Part shown: one piece after another, positions 23,856 to 30,914 of the stretch | Layout of the letters: every line of letters starts with the position of its first letter | Numbering within the stretch: position 1 is the stretch's first letter | Source of the DNA: JAYZAP01 sp964645285 | Lineage (GTDB): Bacteria; Pseudomonadota; Alphaproteobacteria; JAAXGF01 | Direction: 5' to 3' | Assembly: GCA_964645285.1 (NCBI GenBank) | Contig: CAZYDR010000044.1 | Coordinates: forward strand, 1-30,914 | DNA: 30,914 nucleotides | Made by a program: the position numbers and the translations under genes | Notes under the pieces: generated by a model | What the model was told of the DNA's origin: nothing | Seen by the model: the letters and a program-made list of their open reading frames with translations, nothing else | The model's database searches: none

Positions 23856-24602
23856 ATGCCACGGGACACCACAGATATTGCTCTCGACGCGCTTCGCGCC
23901 CGCATCCGTGCCCTTGAGCTCGGCGCCGGCAGGGCTGCCGTCGAGGCCGTACCCCTGGATCTGTCGGCGGTCGATGACGTGTTGCCCTGGGGCGGTCTGC
24001 CCCGTGGTGCGTTGCACGAGATCGTCGCCAGCGGTCCCGGCGCGGCGGAGGGTTTTGCCTCGGCGTTGCTCGCCCGCTTTATCGACGGCCGGGGCCCGGC
24101 GCTGTGGTGCCTTGCGCGGGGCGACCTGTTCGGCCCCGGCCTCGGCGCCTTCGGTCTCGGCCCGGACCGTCTGATCGTTGCCCGGGCGCGCCACGGCGAC
24201 GATGTGCTGTGGGCCATGGAGGAAGGCCTGCGTTCCGGCGCTCCCGGCGCCGTGCTCGGCGAGCCGCGCGGCCTCGATCTCGCCGCCGGCCGCCGCCTGC
24301 AACTCGCCGCCCGGGCCGGCGGCGTCGCCTGTCTGGTGCTGCGCCTGTCCGAAATTACGACGTCTGAAACATCGGCGGCGGTGACCCGCTGGCGCGTGTC
24401 CGCCGCCCCCAGCTTGCCCCTGGACGATTTTCCGGGTCTCGGCATGCCGCGCTGGCGGGTCGAATTGTTGCGCTGCCGAGGCGGCGTCCCCCAGGAATGG
24501 TTTTTGGAGTGGAACAATGAAACGTGTGATTTCGCTGTGGTTTCCCTACTGGGCGAGCGAGCGGCTGGCCCGCCGTCGGCGACACAGCTCAACATCGCCT
24601 GA
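23856..24602 (+). CDS. imuA: ImuA, RecA-like/SulA-like mutasome protein
   Basis: A 248-residue ImuA. The N-terminal helix (LRARIRALELG) is followed by the family segment DDVLPWGGLPRGALHEIVASGPGAAEGFASALLARF, a RecA-like fold without a full Walker A. LARGDLFGPGLGAFGLGPDRLIVAR and VLWAMEEGLRSG follow. The C-terminal region overlaps the next gene by 86 bases. ImuA works with ImuB and DnaE2 in SOS-induced translesion synthesis and is thought to link the complex to RecA. The LexA box upstream and the gene order fix the assignment. AAAGG lies 15 bases before the ATG, farther than usual; no better start was seen. Confidence 0.9.
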   Translation: MPRDTTDIALDALRARIRALELGAGRAAVEAVPLDLSAVDDVLPWGGLPRGALHEIVASGPGAAEGFASALLARFIDGRGPALWCLARGDLFGPGLGAFGLGPDRLIVARARHGDDVLWAMEEGLRSGAPGAVLGEPRGLDLAAGRRLQLAARAGGVACLVLRLSEITTSETSAAVTRWRVSAAPSLPLDDFPGLGMPRWRVELLRCRGGVPQEWFLEWNNETCDFAVVSLLGERAAGPPSATQLNIA

Positions 24603-26067
24603 GGGTGCACCCCCTGAGAGCACGCCACTCGTCCTCTTTGAGTCCACTAACGGTGGCCTGCGGGTCACCGCGGTCAACCCCGCCGCTCAGGCCGCCGGTC
24701 TCGGGCCGGGCCTGACCCTGGCCGACGCCCGCGCTCTGGTTCCCGGCCTCGACGCTGAGACTGCCGATCCCCGGTCGGATGCCCGCGCCCTAGGGGCGCT
24801 GGCCAACTGGTGCCTTCGCTTCACGCCGACGGTCGCTCTCGACGGTGGTGGCGGCCTGACTCTCGACGTCACCGGCTGCGCCCACCTGCACGGTGGCGAG
24901 GCGGTGATGCTGGCCCGGATCATGGGCGCCCTGCGCGGCCTCGGCTTCACCACCCTGGCGGCCCTCGCCGACAGCCGGCGCATGGCCTGGGCCGGGGCGC
25001 GTTTTTTGGCCGACGCCGGTAGCCGGGGCGGCGTCATCGTACCCCCAGGCGGCGCCCGCATTGTGCTGACGCCGATGCCCGTTGCCGCCCTCGGCCTCGG
25101 CGCCGAGACCGCCGCCGGCCTGACCCGGCTCGGCTTGCGCCGCATCGGCGATGTGCTCGCCATGCCCCGGGGCGAACTCGCGGCCCGGTTCGGCGCCGTT
25201 GTCGGCGATCATCTCGACCAGGCCCTGGGTGACGCCGCCGAGGTCCTGATCCCGCGCCGCCCGGCGCCGCCCTATCAGCTCCGCCAGGCCTTCACCGAGC
25301 CGCTCATCGACCACGGCGGTGTCGGCCGCGCCATGGCCGAGCTGCTCGCCGAACTGTGCCGCCGCCTCGAAGCCGAGGGCCGGGGTCTGCGCCGCCTCGA
25401 GGTCAGCCTGTTCCGTCTCGACGGCGGCCGCCGGGTGGCGGCCATCGGCACCGCCCGGCCAAACCGCGACCCGGCCCACCTGCAAGGTCTACTGGCGTCC
25501 CATCTCGACAAGCTCGATCTCGGCCTCGGGGTCGAGACCGTGACCCTGGCCGCTCCGGTCACCGAACCCTTGAGCGCGGCCCAGGTGGCGCTGATGGATG
25601 ACAGCCGCACGACCGGCGATCTCGCCACCCTGGTCGACCGCCTGTCCGGCCGCCTCGGGCTGTCCGGCGTCATTCGTCTGGCGCCGCGCGAAAGCCATGT
25701 GCCGGAACGCTCGGTCGCCCCTGTGCCCGCCCTGGCGCCCCGTGCCGGCATGCCGTGGCGCGACGACATCGTGCGGCCGCCGCGTCTGTTCCCCCGACCC
25801 GAACCGGTCGAGGCCATGGCCATGGTACCCGACGCACCGCCGCTCCGCTTCAACTGGCGCGGCCGGCCCCACCGGGTCGCCCGGGCCGAGGGCCCTGAGC
25901 GCATCGCCGCCGAGTGGTGGCGTGAGACCCGGGCGCCGGACTCAAATAGCTGGCGCGACTACTACCGGGTCGAAGACGACGCCGGCGCCCGCTTCTGGCT
26001 CTACCGCCACGGCCCCTACGGCCCCGAAGGCCAGGCCAAATGGTATCTGCACGGGGTGTTCGCGTGA
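24517..26067 (+). CDS. imuB: ImuB, inactive Y-family polymerase homologue of the SOS mutasome
   Basis: A 516-residue Y-family polymerase relative. It opens with MKRVISLWFPYWASERLARR and has a ready ribosome site (GGAG, 8 bases upstream) inside imuA. The palm region reads ALDGGGGLTLDVTGCAHLHGGE, where active Y-family enzymes have the SxDE metal-binding acids. Those acids are absent, so the protein should not polymerise. A helix-hairpin-helix region (LTRLGLRRIGDVLAMPRGELAARFG) and a little-finger domain follow, then a C-terminal domain typical of ImuB that ends in WYLHGVFA. ImuB is the adaptor that binds the beta clamp and brings DnaE2 to lesions. It is translationally coupled to imuA. Confidence 0.93.
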   Translation: MKRVISLWFPYWASERLARRRRHSSTSPEGAPPESTPLVLFESTNGGLRVTAVNPAAQAAGLGPGLTLADARALVPGLDAETADPRSDARALGALANWCLRFTPTVALDGGGGLTLDVTGCAHLHGGEAVMLARIMGALRGLGFTTLAALADSRRMAWAGARFLADAGSRGGVIVPPGGARIVLTPMPVAALGLGAETAAGLTRLGLRRIGDVLAMPRGELAARFGAVVGDHLDQALGDAAEVLIPRRPAPPYQLRQAFTEPLIDHGGVGRAMAELLAELCRRLEAEGRGLRRLEVSLFRLDGGRRVAAIGTARPNRDPAHLQGLLASHLDKLDLGLGVETVTLAAPVTEPLSAAQVALMDDSRTTGDLATLVDRLSGRLGLSGVIRLAPRESHVPERSVAPVPALAPRAGMPWRDDIVRPPRLFPRPEPVEAMAMVPDAPPLRFNWRGRPHRVARAEGPERIAAEWWRETRAPDSNSWRDYYRVEDDAGARFWLYRHGPYGPEGQAKWYLHGVFA

Positions 26068-26197
26068 CCACATACCCGCCAACAGTCGGGCTGGCACAGT
26101 TGCGGGATGTTCGCATATGTTATTTCAACAATTAGTGGGTGTCGGGTGTTTGCTGGCGTCCCATTGACCTCGATTCGCCACAAGGATCATTCGCCCC

Positions 26198-26842
26198 ATG
26201 TTCACCTTCTTTCGGAAAAAGAACTGGCGCTATGTGACTATTGCGCCGCAGGTCGATGGTGGGATCATTGTTTCGCCCGGTTGGGTCCATGGCGGTTCGT
26301 TTCGTCTTACTGAAGATGAGATCGAGCCCTACCTTGCCTGGGAGGCCCGCCGCGGAAAGACGGAAGCGCGTATTGGCTGGCTGTTTGCAATCGTCGCCTT
26401 TCTGATACTTCTGCTGTCGATGGACTGGTATCCGATGCCTGCTATGTTTGTCTTGATCGGTCTCATTATCAATGTCGTTGTTATGGTTACCGCCATCAAT
26501 AAGTGGAAGATGCGGTCCTTTGCCGAGCAGTTTCCTAATTTCCCACCGGCACGCGACGACAACAGACGACGCCGTTCCACGAATTATACGCTGGTTGGCA
26601 TGTCGCGATGGTGGTGCATTATTTCTACTGTTGTTTTGTGGTGGGCAGTGTGGGGCTATGCGGCTCGATTGGTGACGGATACCTCCGAGCATTCTGCCCT
26701 CGATATTCTTGATCATATTCTGTTTGGCGGCGTGGTCCTGGTATTGGCCGCATACGGTACTTCTCTATGCTTTGAGCATTTCCGGTTTCGCCGCCGCCAT
26801 GGCCGCGCGCCGAATAGGGACGATATCGCATCGCCGTTTTAA
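26198..26842 (+). CDS. Unknown four-helix membrane protein inserted between imuB and dnaE2
   Basis: A 214-residue protein that I do not recognise. Hydrophobic segments lie at about 59-76 (IGWLFAIVAFLILLLSM), 81-101 (MPAMFVLIGLIINVVVMVTAI), 138-156 (WWCIISTVVLWWAVWGYAA) and 173-190 (ILFGGVVLVLAAYGTSL). Tryptophan is frequent, and basic residues sit between helices 2 and 3 (DDNRRRRSTNY) and at the end (RFRRRHGR), which suggests a cytoplasmic loop and tail. Its base composition and A/T-ending codons differ clearly from imuB and dnaE2, which are very G+C-rich. That points to a recent insertion into the mutasome cassette. It has a modest AAGGAT about 11 bases before the ATG, and no SOS box is seen in front of it. 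Confidence 0.7.
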   Translation: MFTFFRKKNWRYVTIAPQVDGGIIVSPGWVHGGSFRLTEDEIEPYLAWEARRGKTEARIGWLFAIVAFLILLLSMDWYPMPAMFVLIGLIINVVVMVTAINKWKMRSFAEQFPNFPPARDDNRRRRSTNYTLVGMSRWWCIISTVVLWWAVWGYAARLVTDTSEHSALDILDHILFGGVVLVLAAYGTSLCFEHFRFRRRHGRAPNRDDIASPF

Positions 26843-26883
26843 CGGCTGCTACGCCGGTTCCTGAAACAAACGGATTTTGCCGC

Positions 26884-26931
26884 TTGACGCGGTGGGTGGC
26901 GGCTGTCACATTATAAGAACAAATAAAGAAC
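26884..26931 (+). promoter_or_regulatory. LexA box and promoter region of dnaE2
   Basis: GAAC at 26917-26920 and GAAC at 26928-26931 are separated by seven A/T bases (AAATAAA), the same LexA operator type as in front of imuA. A TATAAG (-10-like, 26912-26917) abuts it. A TTGACG at 26884-26889 could be the -35 box, but the 22-base spacing is too long, so the exact promoter is unsure. Having its own box means dnaE2 does not depend on read-through from imuB across the inserted gene. Confidence 0.85.
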
Positions 26932-26957
26932 ATATGTAATTGACAGACGTGATTGGT

Positions 26958-29900
26958 ATGACCAGCGCCACGCCCTACGCCGAGCTTCAGGTGACGTCGA
27001 ACTTCAGCTTTTTGCGCGGCGCGTCCCATCCGGACGAGCTGGTTGCCGCCGCCGCCGCGCTGGGTCATGGGGCTATCGCCATTGCCGACCGCAATACCCT
27101 GGCCGGGGTGGTGCGGGCCCATGGCGCGGCGCGGGAGCTTGGGGTGCAACTGGTGGTCGGTGCGCGGCTCGACTTCACTTGCGGTTTCAGCGTGCTGTGT
27201 TTCCCCATGGACCGGGACGCCTATGGCCGGCTGTCGCGGCTGCTGACGGTGGGCAAACGCCGGGCGCCCAAGGGCCAGTGCCACATCACCCGCGACGACT
27301 TGTATGAATATGGTGAGGGTCAGATCGTTGTCGCATTGCCGCCGGACCGGGCCGACTGCTCGCTGGTTTCCAGCCCGGCCTTCGCCCGGCGCCTTGAGGA
27401 ACTCCACTGGCAGTTCGGCGACCGTTGCTATCTCGCAGCCCAGCATCTCTACCGGGGTGACGATAGCCGCCGCCTGACCCAGCTCGCCCGCCTCGGGCGG
27501 CGTATCGGCGTGCCCCTGGTGGCGGCCAACGACGTCCACGCCCACACCCCGGAGCGCCGGCCGCTCGTGGATGTACTGACCTGCATTCGCGAGGGCAAAA
27601 CCATGGCCGAGGCGGGCTTGGGTCTTGCCGTCAATGGTGAGCGTTACCTGAAGCCCGGCGCCGAGATGGCGCGGCTGTTCCCCGGCCATGAGGACGCGGT
27701 GGCGCGGACCATGGAGATCGCTGGGCGTTGCCGCTTCTCCCTTGACGAGTTGGCCTATGAATACCCCGACGAGATCGTGGCGCCGGGCCACACGGCGCAA
27801 AGCTGGCTCGCCGAACTCACCGAAGAGGGCGCGGCCGGGCGCTATCCCCAGGGCGTGCCACCCAAGGTGCGGGCCCAGATCGACCACGAGCTCGGGCTCA
27901 TCCATGAACTCGGCTACGCGCCCTATTTCCTCACGGTCCACGACATCGTCGGCTTCGCCCGTTCGCGCGGCATCCTGTGCCAGGGCCGGGGTTCGGCAGC
28001 CAACTCGGCGGTGTGCTACTGCCTCGGGGTCACCGCTGTCGATCCGGACCGCATCGACCTGCTGTTCGAGCGCTTCGTTAGCGCCGAGCGCGGCGAACCG
28101 CCGGACATCGATGTCGACTTCGAACACGAGCGCCGCGAGGAGATCATCCAGTACATCTACGGCAAATACGGCCGCGAGCGCGCCGGCCTCGCCACCACCA
28201 CCATCACCTATCGCGGGCGCGGCGCCATTCGCGATGTTGGTAAGGCCATGGGCCTGTCCCTCGATACGGTAGGGGCCCTGGCCGGGACGCTCGCCGGGCG
28301 TTACGGCAACGAGGCGTTTTGCGACGAGGATCTGGCCGGCATCGGCCTCGATCCGGCGGACACCATGCTCGCCCGCACGGTCAAACTCGCCCGCGAGCTG
28401 ATCGGCTTTCCCCGTCATCTGTCGCAACACGTGGGCGGCTTCGTCATCGCCCGGGGCCGGCTCGACGAACTGGTGCCCATTGAGAACGCGGCCATGAAGG
28501 ACCGCACGGTGATCGAGTGGAACAAGGACGATCTCGATATGCTCGGGCTGCTCAAGGTCGACGTCCTCGGCCTCGGCATGTTGAGCTGCATCCGCAAGGC
28601 CTTCGGCCTGCTCGCCGATCACCACGGCCGCGATCTCGACCTTGCCATGGTTCCGGCCGAGGACGCGGCGATCTACGACATGCTGTGCCAGGGCGATTCC
28701 CTGGGTGTCTTCCAGGTCGAGAGCCGGGCCCAGATGACCATGCTGCCACGCCTCAAGCCGCGCAATTTCTATGACTTGGTGGTCGAGGTCGCCATTGTCC
28801 GCCCCGGCCCGATCCAGGGCGACATGGTGCACCCCTATCTGCGCCGCCGCGACGGCCTTGAGCCGGTCGAGTACCCGTCGCTCGAACTGGAGGCGGTGCT
28901 GGGCAAGACCCTCGGCGTACCGCTGTTTCAGGAGCAGGCCATGCGCATCGCCGTGGTCGCCGCCGGCTTCTCGCCCGGCGAGGCCGATGCCCTGCGCCGG
29001 GCCATGGCGGCGTGGCGCCGGCCCGGCCTGATCGACAGCTTCCAGGACAAGCTCATCGACGGCATGGTTGCCAATGGTTATAGTCGCTATTTCGCCGGCC
29101 GCTGCTTCAAGCAGATCCTCGGCTTCGGCGAATACGGCTTTCCCGAATCCCACGCTGCCAGTTTCGCCCTGCTGGTCTATGTCTCGGCCTGGCTCAAGCG
29201 CCACTACCCGGCGGCCTTCACCTGCGCCCTGCTCAACAGCCAGCCCATGGGCTTCTACGCCCCGGCCCAGTTGGTCGGCGACGCCCGCGACCACGGCGTC
29301 ACCCTACGCCCGGTGGATGTCAACTATAGCGACTGGGACTGCACCCTGGAAGCGGATGACGAGAGCGGCGGCGTCGCTCTGCGTCTCGGCCTGCGCCAGA
29401 TCAAGGGCCTCAAGCAGGCCGATGGCGAGCGTCTGATGGCCCGGCGCGGCGCCGGTTATGGCGATGTAGCGGCCCTGGCGCGGGGCGCCGGGCTCGGCCG
29501 GGCGGTGCTTGAACGCCTCGCCCGGGCCGATGCCTTCCGCTCCCTCGATCTCGATCGGCGTCAGGCCGCCTGGGCGGTCAAGGGCGTGGACGGCGCTCCA
29601 CTGCCGCTATTTGCCGCTGCGCCGCCCCCCGCGCCGTCAACCGCGCCGGAAATCCGCCTGCCAACCATGGCCCTGGACGAGCATGTGGCCGAGGATTACG
29701 CCACCACCCGGCTGTCCCTCAAGCGCCACCCGGTGGCCTTTCTGCGCGATGAGCTTGAGGCCGAGGGCGTAACAGCGGCGGCCGATCTCGCCCACGTCAA
29801 ACCCGGCGCCCGGATCACCGTGGCCGGGCTGGTGACCATCCGCCAGCGCCCGGCCACCGCCAAGGGTATTATCTTCGTCACCCTCGAGGACGAGACCGGG

Positions 29901-30137
29901 GTGATCAACCTGGTGGTCCGTCCGCCGGTGTTCGAGCGCCACAGCCGGCCCCTGCTCGCCGCCGTGTTGCTCGCCGCCAGTGGCCGGGTCGAGCGCGAGG
30001 GCCTGGTCATCCACCTCATCGCCCACAGCCTGGAAGACCGCAGCCCCGACCTCCGCGCCCTTACCGAGCCCGACATCCCGGCCATTCCGATCATCCCCAA
30101 CCCGGTCCTCGCCGCGCCCTCGCGGAATTTCAGATAG
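26958..30137 (+). CDS. dnaE2: Error-prone DNA polymerase DnaE2
   Basis: A C-family polymerase of 1059 residues from ATG 26958, the usual length for DnaE2. The frame is also open from TTG 26940, but the family begins close to YAELQVTSNFSFLRGASHPDEL, and neither start has a good ribosome site. The PHP domain comes first. The catalytic acids are in PPDIDVDFE (Asp383, Asp385) and KVDVLGLGML (Asp535). GRGSAANSAVCYCLG is the nucleotide-binding palm loop. The C-terminal OB-fold reads ITVAGLVTIRQRPATAKGIIFVTLEDETG. DnaE2 makes the translesion step of SOS mutagenesis with ImuA and ImuB. It is intact, with no frameshift seen. Confidence 0.96.
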   Translation: MTSATPYAELQVTSNFSFLRGASHPDELVAAAAALGHGAIAIADRNTLAGVVRAHGAARELGVQLVVGARLDFTCGFSVLCFPMDRDAYGRLSRLLTVGKRRAPKGQCHITRDDLYEYGEGQIVVALPPDRADCSLVSSPAFARRLEELHWQFGDRCYLAAQHLYRGDDSRRLTQLARLGRRIGVPLVAANDVHAHTPERRPLVDVLTCIREGKTMAEAGLGLAVNGERYLKPGAEMARLFPGHEDAVARTMEIAGRCRFSLDELAYEYPDEIVAPGHTAQSWLAELTEEGAAGRYPQGVPPKVRAQIDHELGLIHELGYAPYFLTVHDIVGFARSRGILCQGRGSAANSAVCYCLGVTAVDPDRIDLLFERFVSAERGEPPDIDVDFEHERREEIIQYIYGKYGRERAGLATTTITYRGRGAIRDVGKAMGLSLDTVGALAGTLAGRYGNEAFCDEDLAGIGLDPADTMLARTVKLARELIGFPRHLSQHVGGFVIARGRLDELVPIENAAMKDRTVIEWNKDDLDMLGLLKVDVLGLGMLSCIRKAFGLLADHHGRDLDLAMVPAEDAAIYDMLCQGDSLGVFQVESRAQMTMLPRLKPRNFYDLVVEVAIVRPGPIQGDMVHPYLRRRDGLEPVEYPSLELEAVLGKTLGVPLFQEQAMRIAVVAAGFSPGEADALRRAMAAWRRPGLIDSFQDKLIDGMVANGYSRYFAGRCFKQILGFGEYGFPESHAASFALLVYVSAWLKRHYPAAFTCALLNSQPMGFYAPAQLVGDARDHGVTLRPVDVNYSDWDCTLEADDESGGVALRLGLRQIKGLKQADGERLMARRGAGYGDVAALARGAGLGRAVLERLARADAFRSLDLDRRQAAWAVKGVDGAPLPLFAAAPPPAPSTAPEIRLPTMALDEHVAEDYATTRLSLKRHPVAFLRDELEAEGVTAAADLAHVKPGARITVAGLVTIRQRPATAKGIIFVTLEDETGVINLVVRPPVFERHSRPLLAAVLLAASGRVEREGLVIHLIAHSLEDRSPDLRALTEPDIPAIPIIPNPVLAAPSRNFR

Positions 30138-30165
30138 GGGTGAACCCCCCAAACTGACGCTACGT

Positions 30166-30214
30166 TTGACGCTCCCCGCACCCTTCGCCATAATCCATCT
30201 CGCAAGTGCGAGAT
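30166..30214 (+). promoter_or_regulatory. Sigma70-type promoter with palindromic operator candidate before methylmalonyl-CoA mutase
   Basis: TTGACG (30166-30171), 17 bases, and CATAAT (30189-30194) make a near-consensus promoter. Just downstream, where transcription should start, is a perfect inverted repeat: ATCTCGCA (30197-30204), AG, TGCGAGAT (30207-30214). A repressor bound there would block initiation. The same sequence could also form a hairpin at the 5' end of the mRNA, next to the ribosome site. The regulator is unknown, and the sequence is not the PccR motif as I remember it. Confidence 0.6.
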
Positions 30215-30225
30215 AGGAATTGGCG

Positions 30226-30914
30226 ATGAGCGGTATGGACGACAAGACGCTTAAGGACTGGCACGAGGCGGTCGCGCGGGAACTCAAGGGCGAGAGCCCG
30301 GACTCCCTTGCCCATGCGACCCCCGAGGGCATCGCCATCAAGCCGCTCTATACGGCCGATGATCTGGATGGGCTTGACCATCTCGGCGGCCTGCCGGGTA
30401 TGGCGCCCTATGTGCGCGGGCCGCGCGCCACCATGTATGCCAACCGGCCGTGGACTATTCGCCAGTACGCCGGGTTCTCCACCGCCGAGGATTCCAACGC
30501 GTTCTATCGCCAGGCCCTGGCCGGTGGCCAGAAGGGTCTGTCCGTGGCCTTCGACTTGGCTACCCACCGGGGCTACGACTCCGACGACCCGGTGGCCGTG
30601 GCCGATGTCGGCATGGCCGGGGTGGCGATCGATTCGGTCGAGGACATGAAGGTGCTGTTCGACGGTATCCCGCTCGAGGAGATGACCGTCTCCATGACCA
30701 TGAACGGCGCGGTGCTGCCGGTCCTGGCCGGCTATATCGTCGCCGCCGAGGAGCAGGGGGTGAGCCAGGACAAGCTCGCCGGGACCATCCAGAACGACAT
30801 CCTCAAGGAGTTCATGGTCCGTAACACCTATATCTATCCGCCGGCCGCCTCCATGCGCATCGTCGCCGACATCATCGAGCACACGGCACGCCATATGCCG
30901 CGCTTCAACTCGAT
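30226..30914 (+). CDS. scpA: Methylmalonyl-CoA mutase, large subunit, 5' part
   Basis: The first 229 codons of a gene that leaves the window at the right edge. The ATG at 30226 follows AGGA at a suitable distance. LYTADDLDGLDHLGGLPGMAPYVRGPRATMY and RPWTIRQYAGFSTAEDSNAFYRQALAGGQKGLSVAFDLATHRGYDSD are diagnostic of the substrate-binding barrel of adenosylcobalamin-dependent methylmalonyl-CoA mutase. It turns (R)-methylmalonyl-CoA into succinyl-CoA in propionate, odd-chain and branched-chain breakdown. The cobalamin-binding C-terminal domain (DxHxxG) is beyond the window. The start MSGMDDKTLKDWHEAVARELKG resembles the large catalytic chain. Confidence 0.93.
   Translation, partial: MSGMDDKTLKDWHEAVARELKGESPDSLAHATPEGIAIKPLYTADDLDGLDHLGGLPGMAPYVRGPRATMYANRPWTIRQYAGFSTAEDSNAFYRQALAGGQKGLSVAFDLATHRGYDSDDPVAVADVGMAGVAIDSVEDMKVLFDGIPLEEMTVSMTMNGAVLPVLAGYIVAAEEQGVSQDKLAGTIQNDILKEFMVRNTYIYPPAASMRIVADIIEHTARHMPRFNS

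Noticed and set aside
26075..26106. Terminator hairpin after imuB
   Set aside because: The arms (CCCGCCAAC and GTTGCGGG) pair only with a bulge, and no T-run follows.
26107..26122. A third SOS box (GTTC then GCATATG) after imuB
   Set aside because: The second half reads TTAT rather than GTTC, so the repeat is not met; at most it is a decayed site.
26107..26313. A 68-codon frame overlapping the start of the inserted membrane-protein gene
   Set aside because: It has no ribosome site and no hydrophobic or domain pattern, and overlaps the better-supported gene by 116 bases in another frame.
26625..29294. An 889-codon open frame on the minus strand opposite dnaE2
   Set aside because: It has no recognisable motif, runs antisense to a clear polymerase gene and into the inserted gene, and is expected in G+C-rich DNA where stop codons are rare in the shadow frame.

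Overview
This is a G+C-rich chromosomal window from an alphaproteobacterium, most likely a Rhodospirillales-like or uncultured free-living lineage. The lineage signs are two SOS boxes of the alphaproteobacterial GAAC-N7-GAAC (GTTC-N7-GTTC) type, a class I lysyl-tRNA synthetase, an imuA-imuB-dnaE2 mutasome, a TipF-like degenerate EAL protein and an alphaproteobacterial class IIA HAD hydrolase. Coding density is high. I see no rRNA, tRNA, CRISPR array, prophage or complete insertion sequence.

Region 1 (1-7584) is a C1/N-methyl-amine type gene set. A leftward train encodes a sarcosine-oxidase-like FAD oxidoreductase, a GlnT/GmaS-type glutamine synthetase, and a glutamate synthase split into three proteins (class II amidotransferase, GXGXG domain, FMN-binding synthase; GlxBCD/MgsABC-like). 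A divergent FadR-type GntR regulator follows, then a convergent non-pyrrolysine MttB-family methyltransferase. The likely job is demethylation or oxidation of an N-methylated compound, with amino or methylamino nitrogen moved through gamma-glutamyl or glutamate intermediates. The substrate is not determined.

Region 2 (7585-8093) is a 509-base gap holding one perfect DnaA box, weaker boxes, a 77-base segment of about 21% G+C, and a 9-bp inverted repeat carrying GANTC sites on either side of that segment. It could be a replication origin or a complex promoter.

Region 3 (8094-22278) is mostly housekeeping. It holds folB with a PTR1/FolM-like pteridine reductase, a TerB-like protein, a DinG-like helicase, lysK, a CheZ-family phosphatase, a class IV aminotransferase, pyrD, a small membrane protein, a TipF-like EAL protein and a HAD hydrolase. 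Two secreted protease-type genes here look broken. The caspase-like gene has a frameshift and an in-frame amber codon. The subtilase-like gene has a frameshift and has lost its catalytic Ser and oxyanion Asn. A 169-bp MITE-like element with 29/32-matching terminal inverted repeats sits exactly at the subtilase stop codon with a TTA duplication.

Region 4 (22298-30137) begins with a perfect 19-bp-stem REP-like palindrome and a serine beta-lactamase-like hydrolase. It continues with the SOS mutagenesis cassette imuA-imuB and dnaE2. The cassette is interrupted by an A+T-richer gene for an unknown four-helix membrane protein, and each half has its own LexA box. The window ends in the 5' part of methylmalonyl-CoA mutase, which has a clear sigma70-type promoter and a palindromic operator candidate at the expected transcription start.
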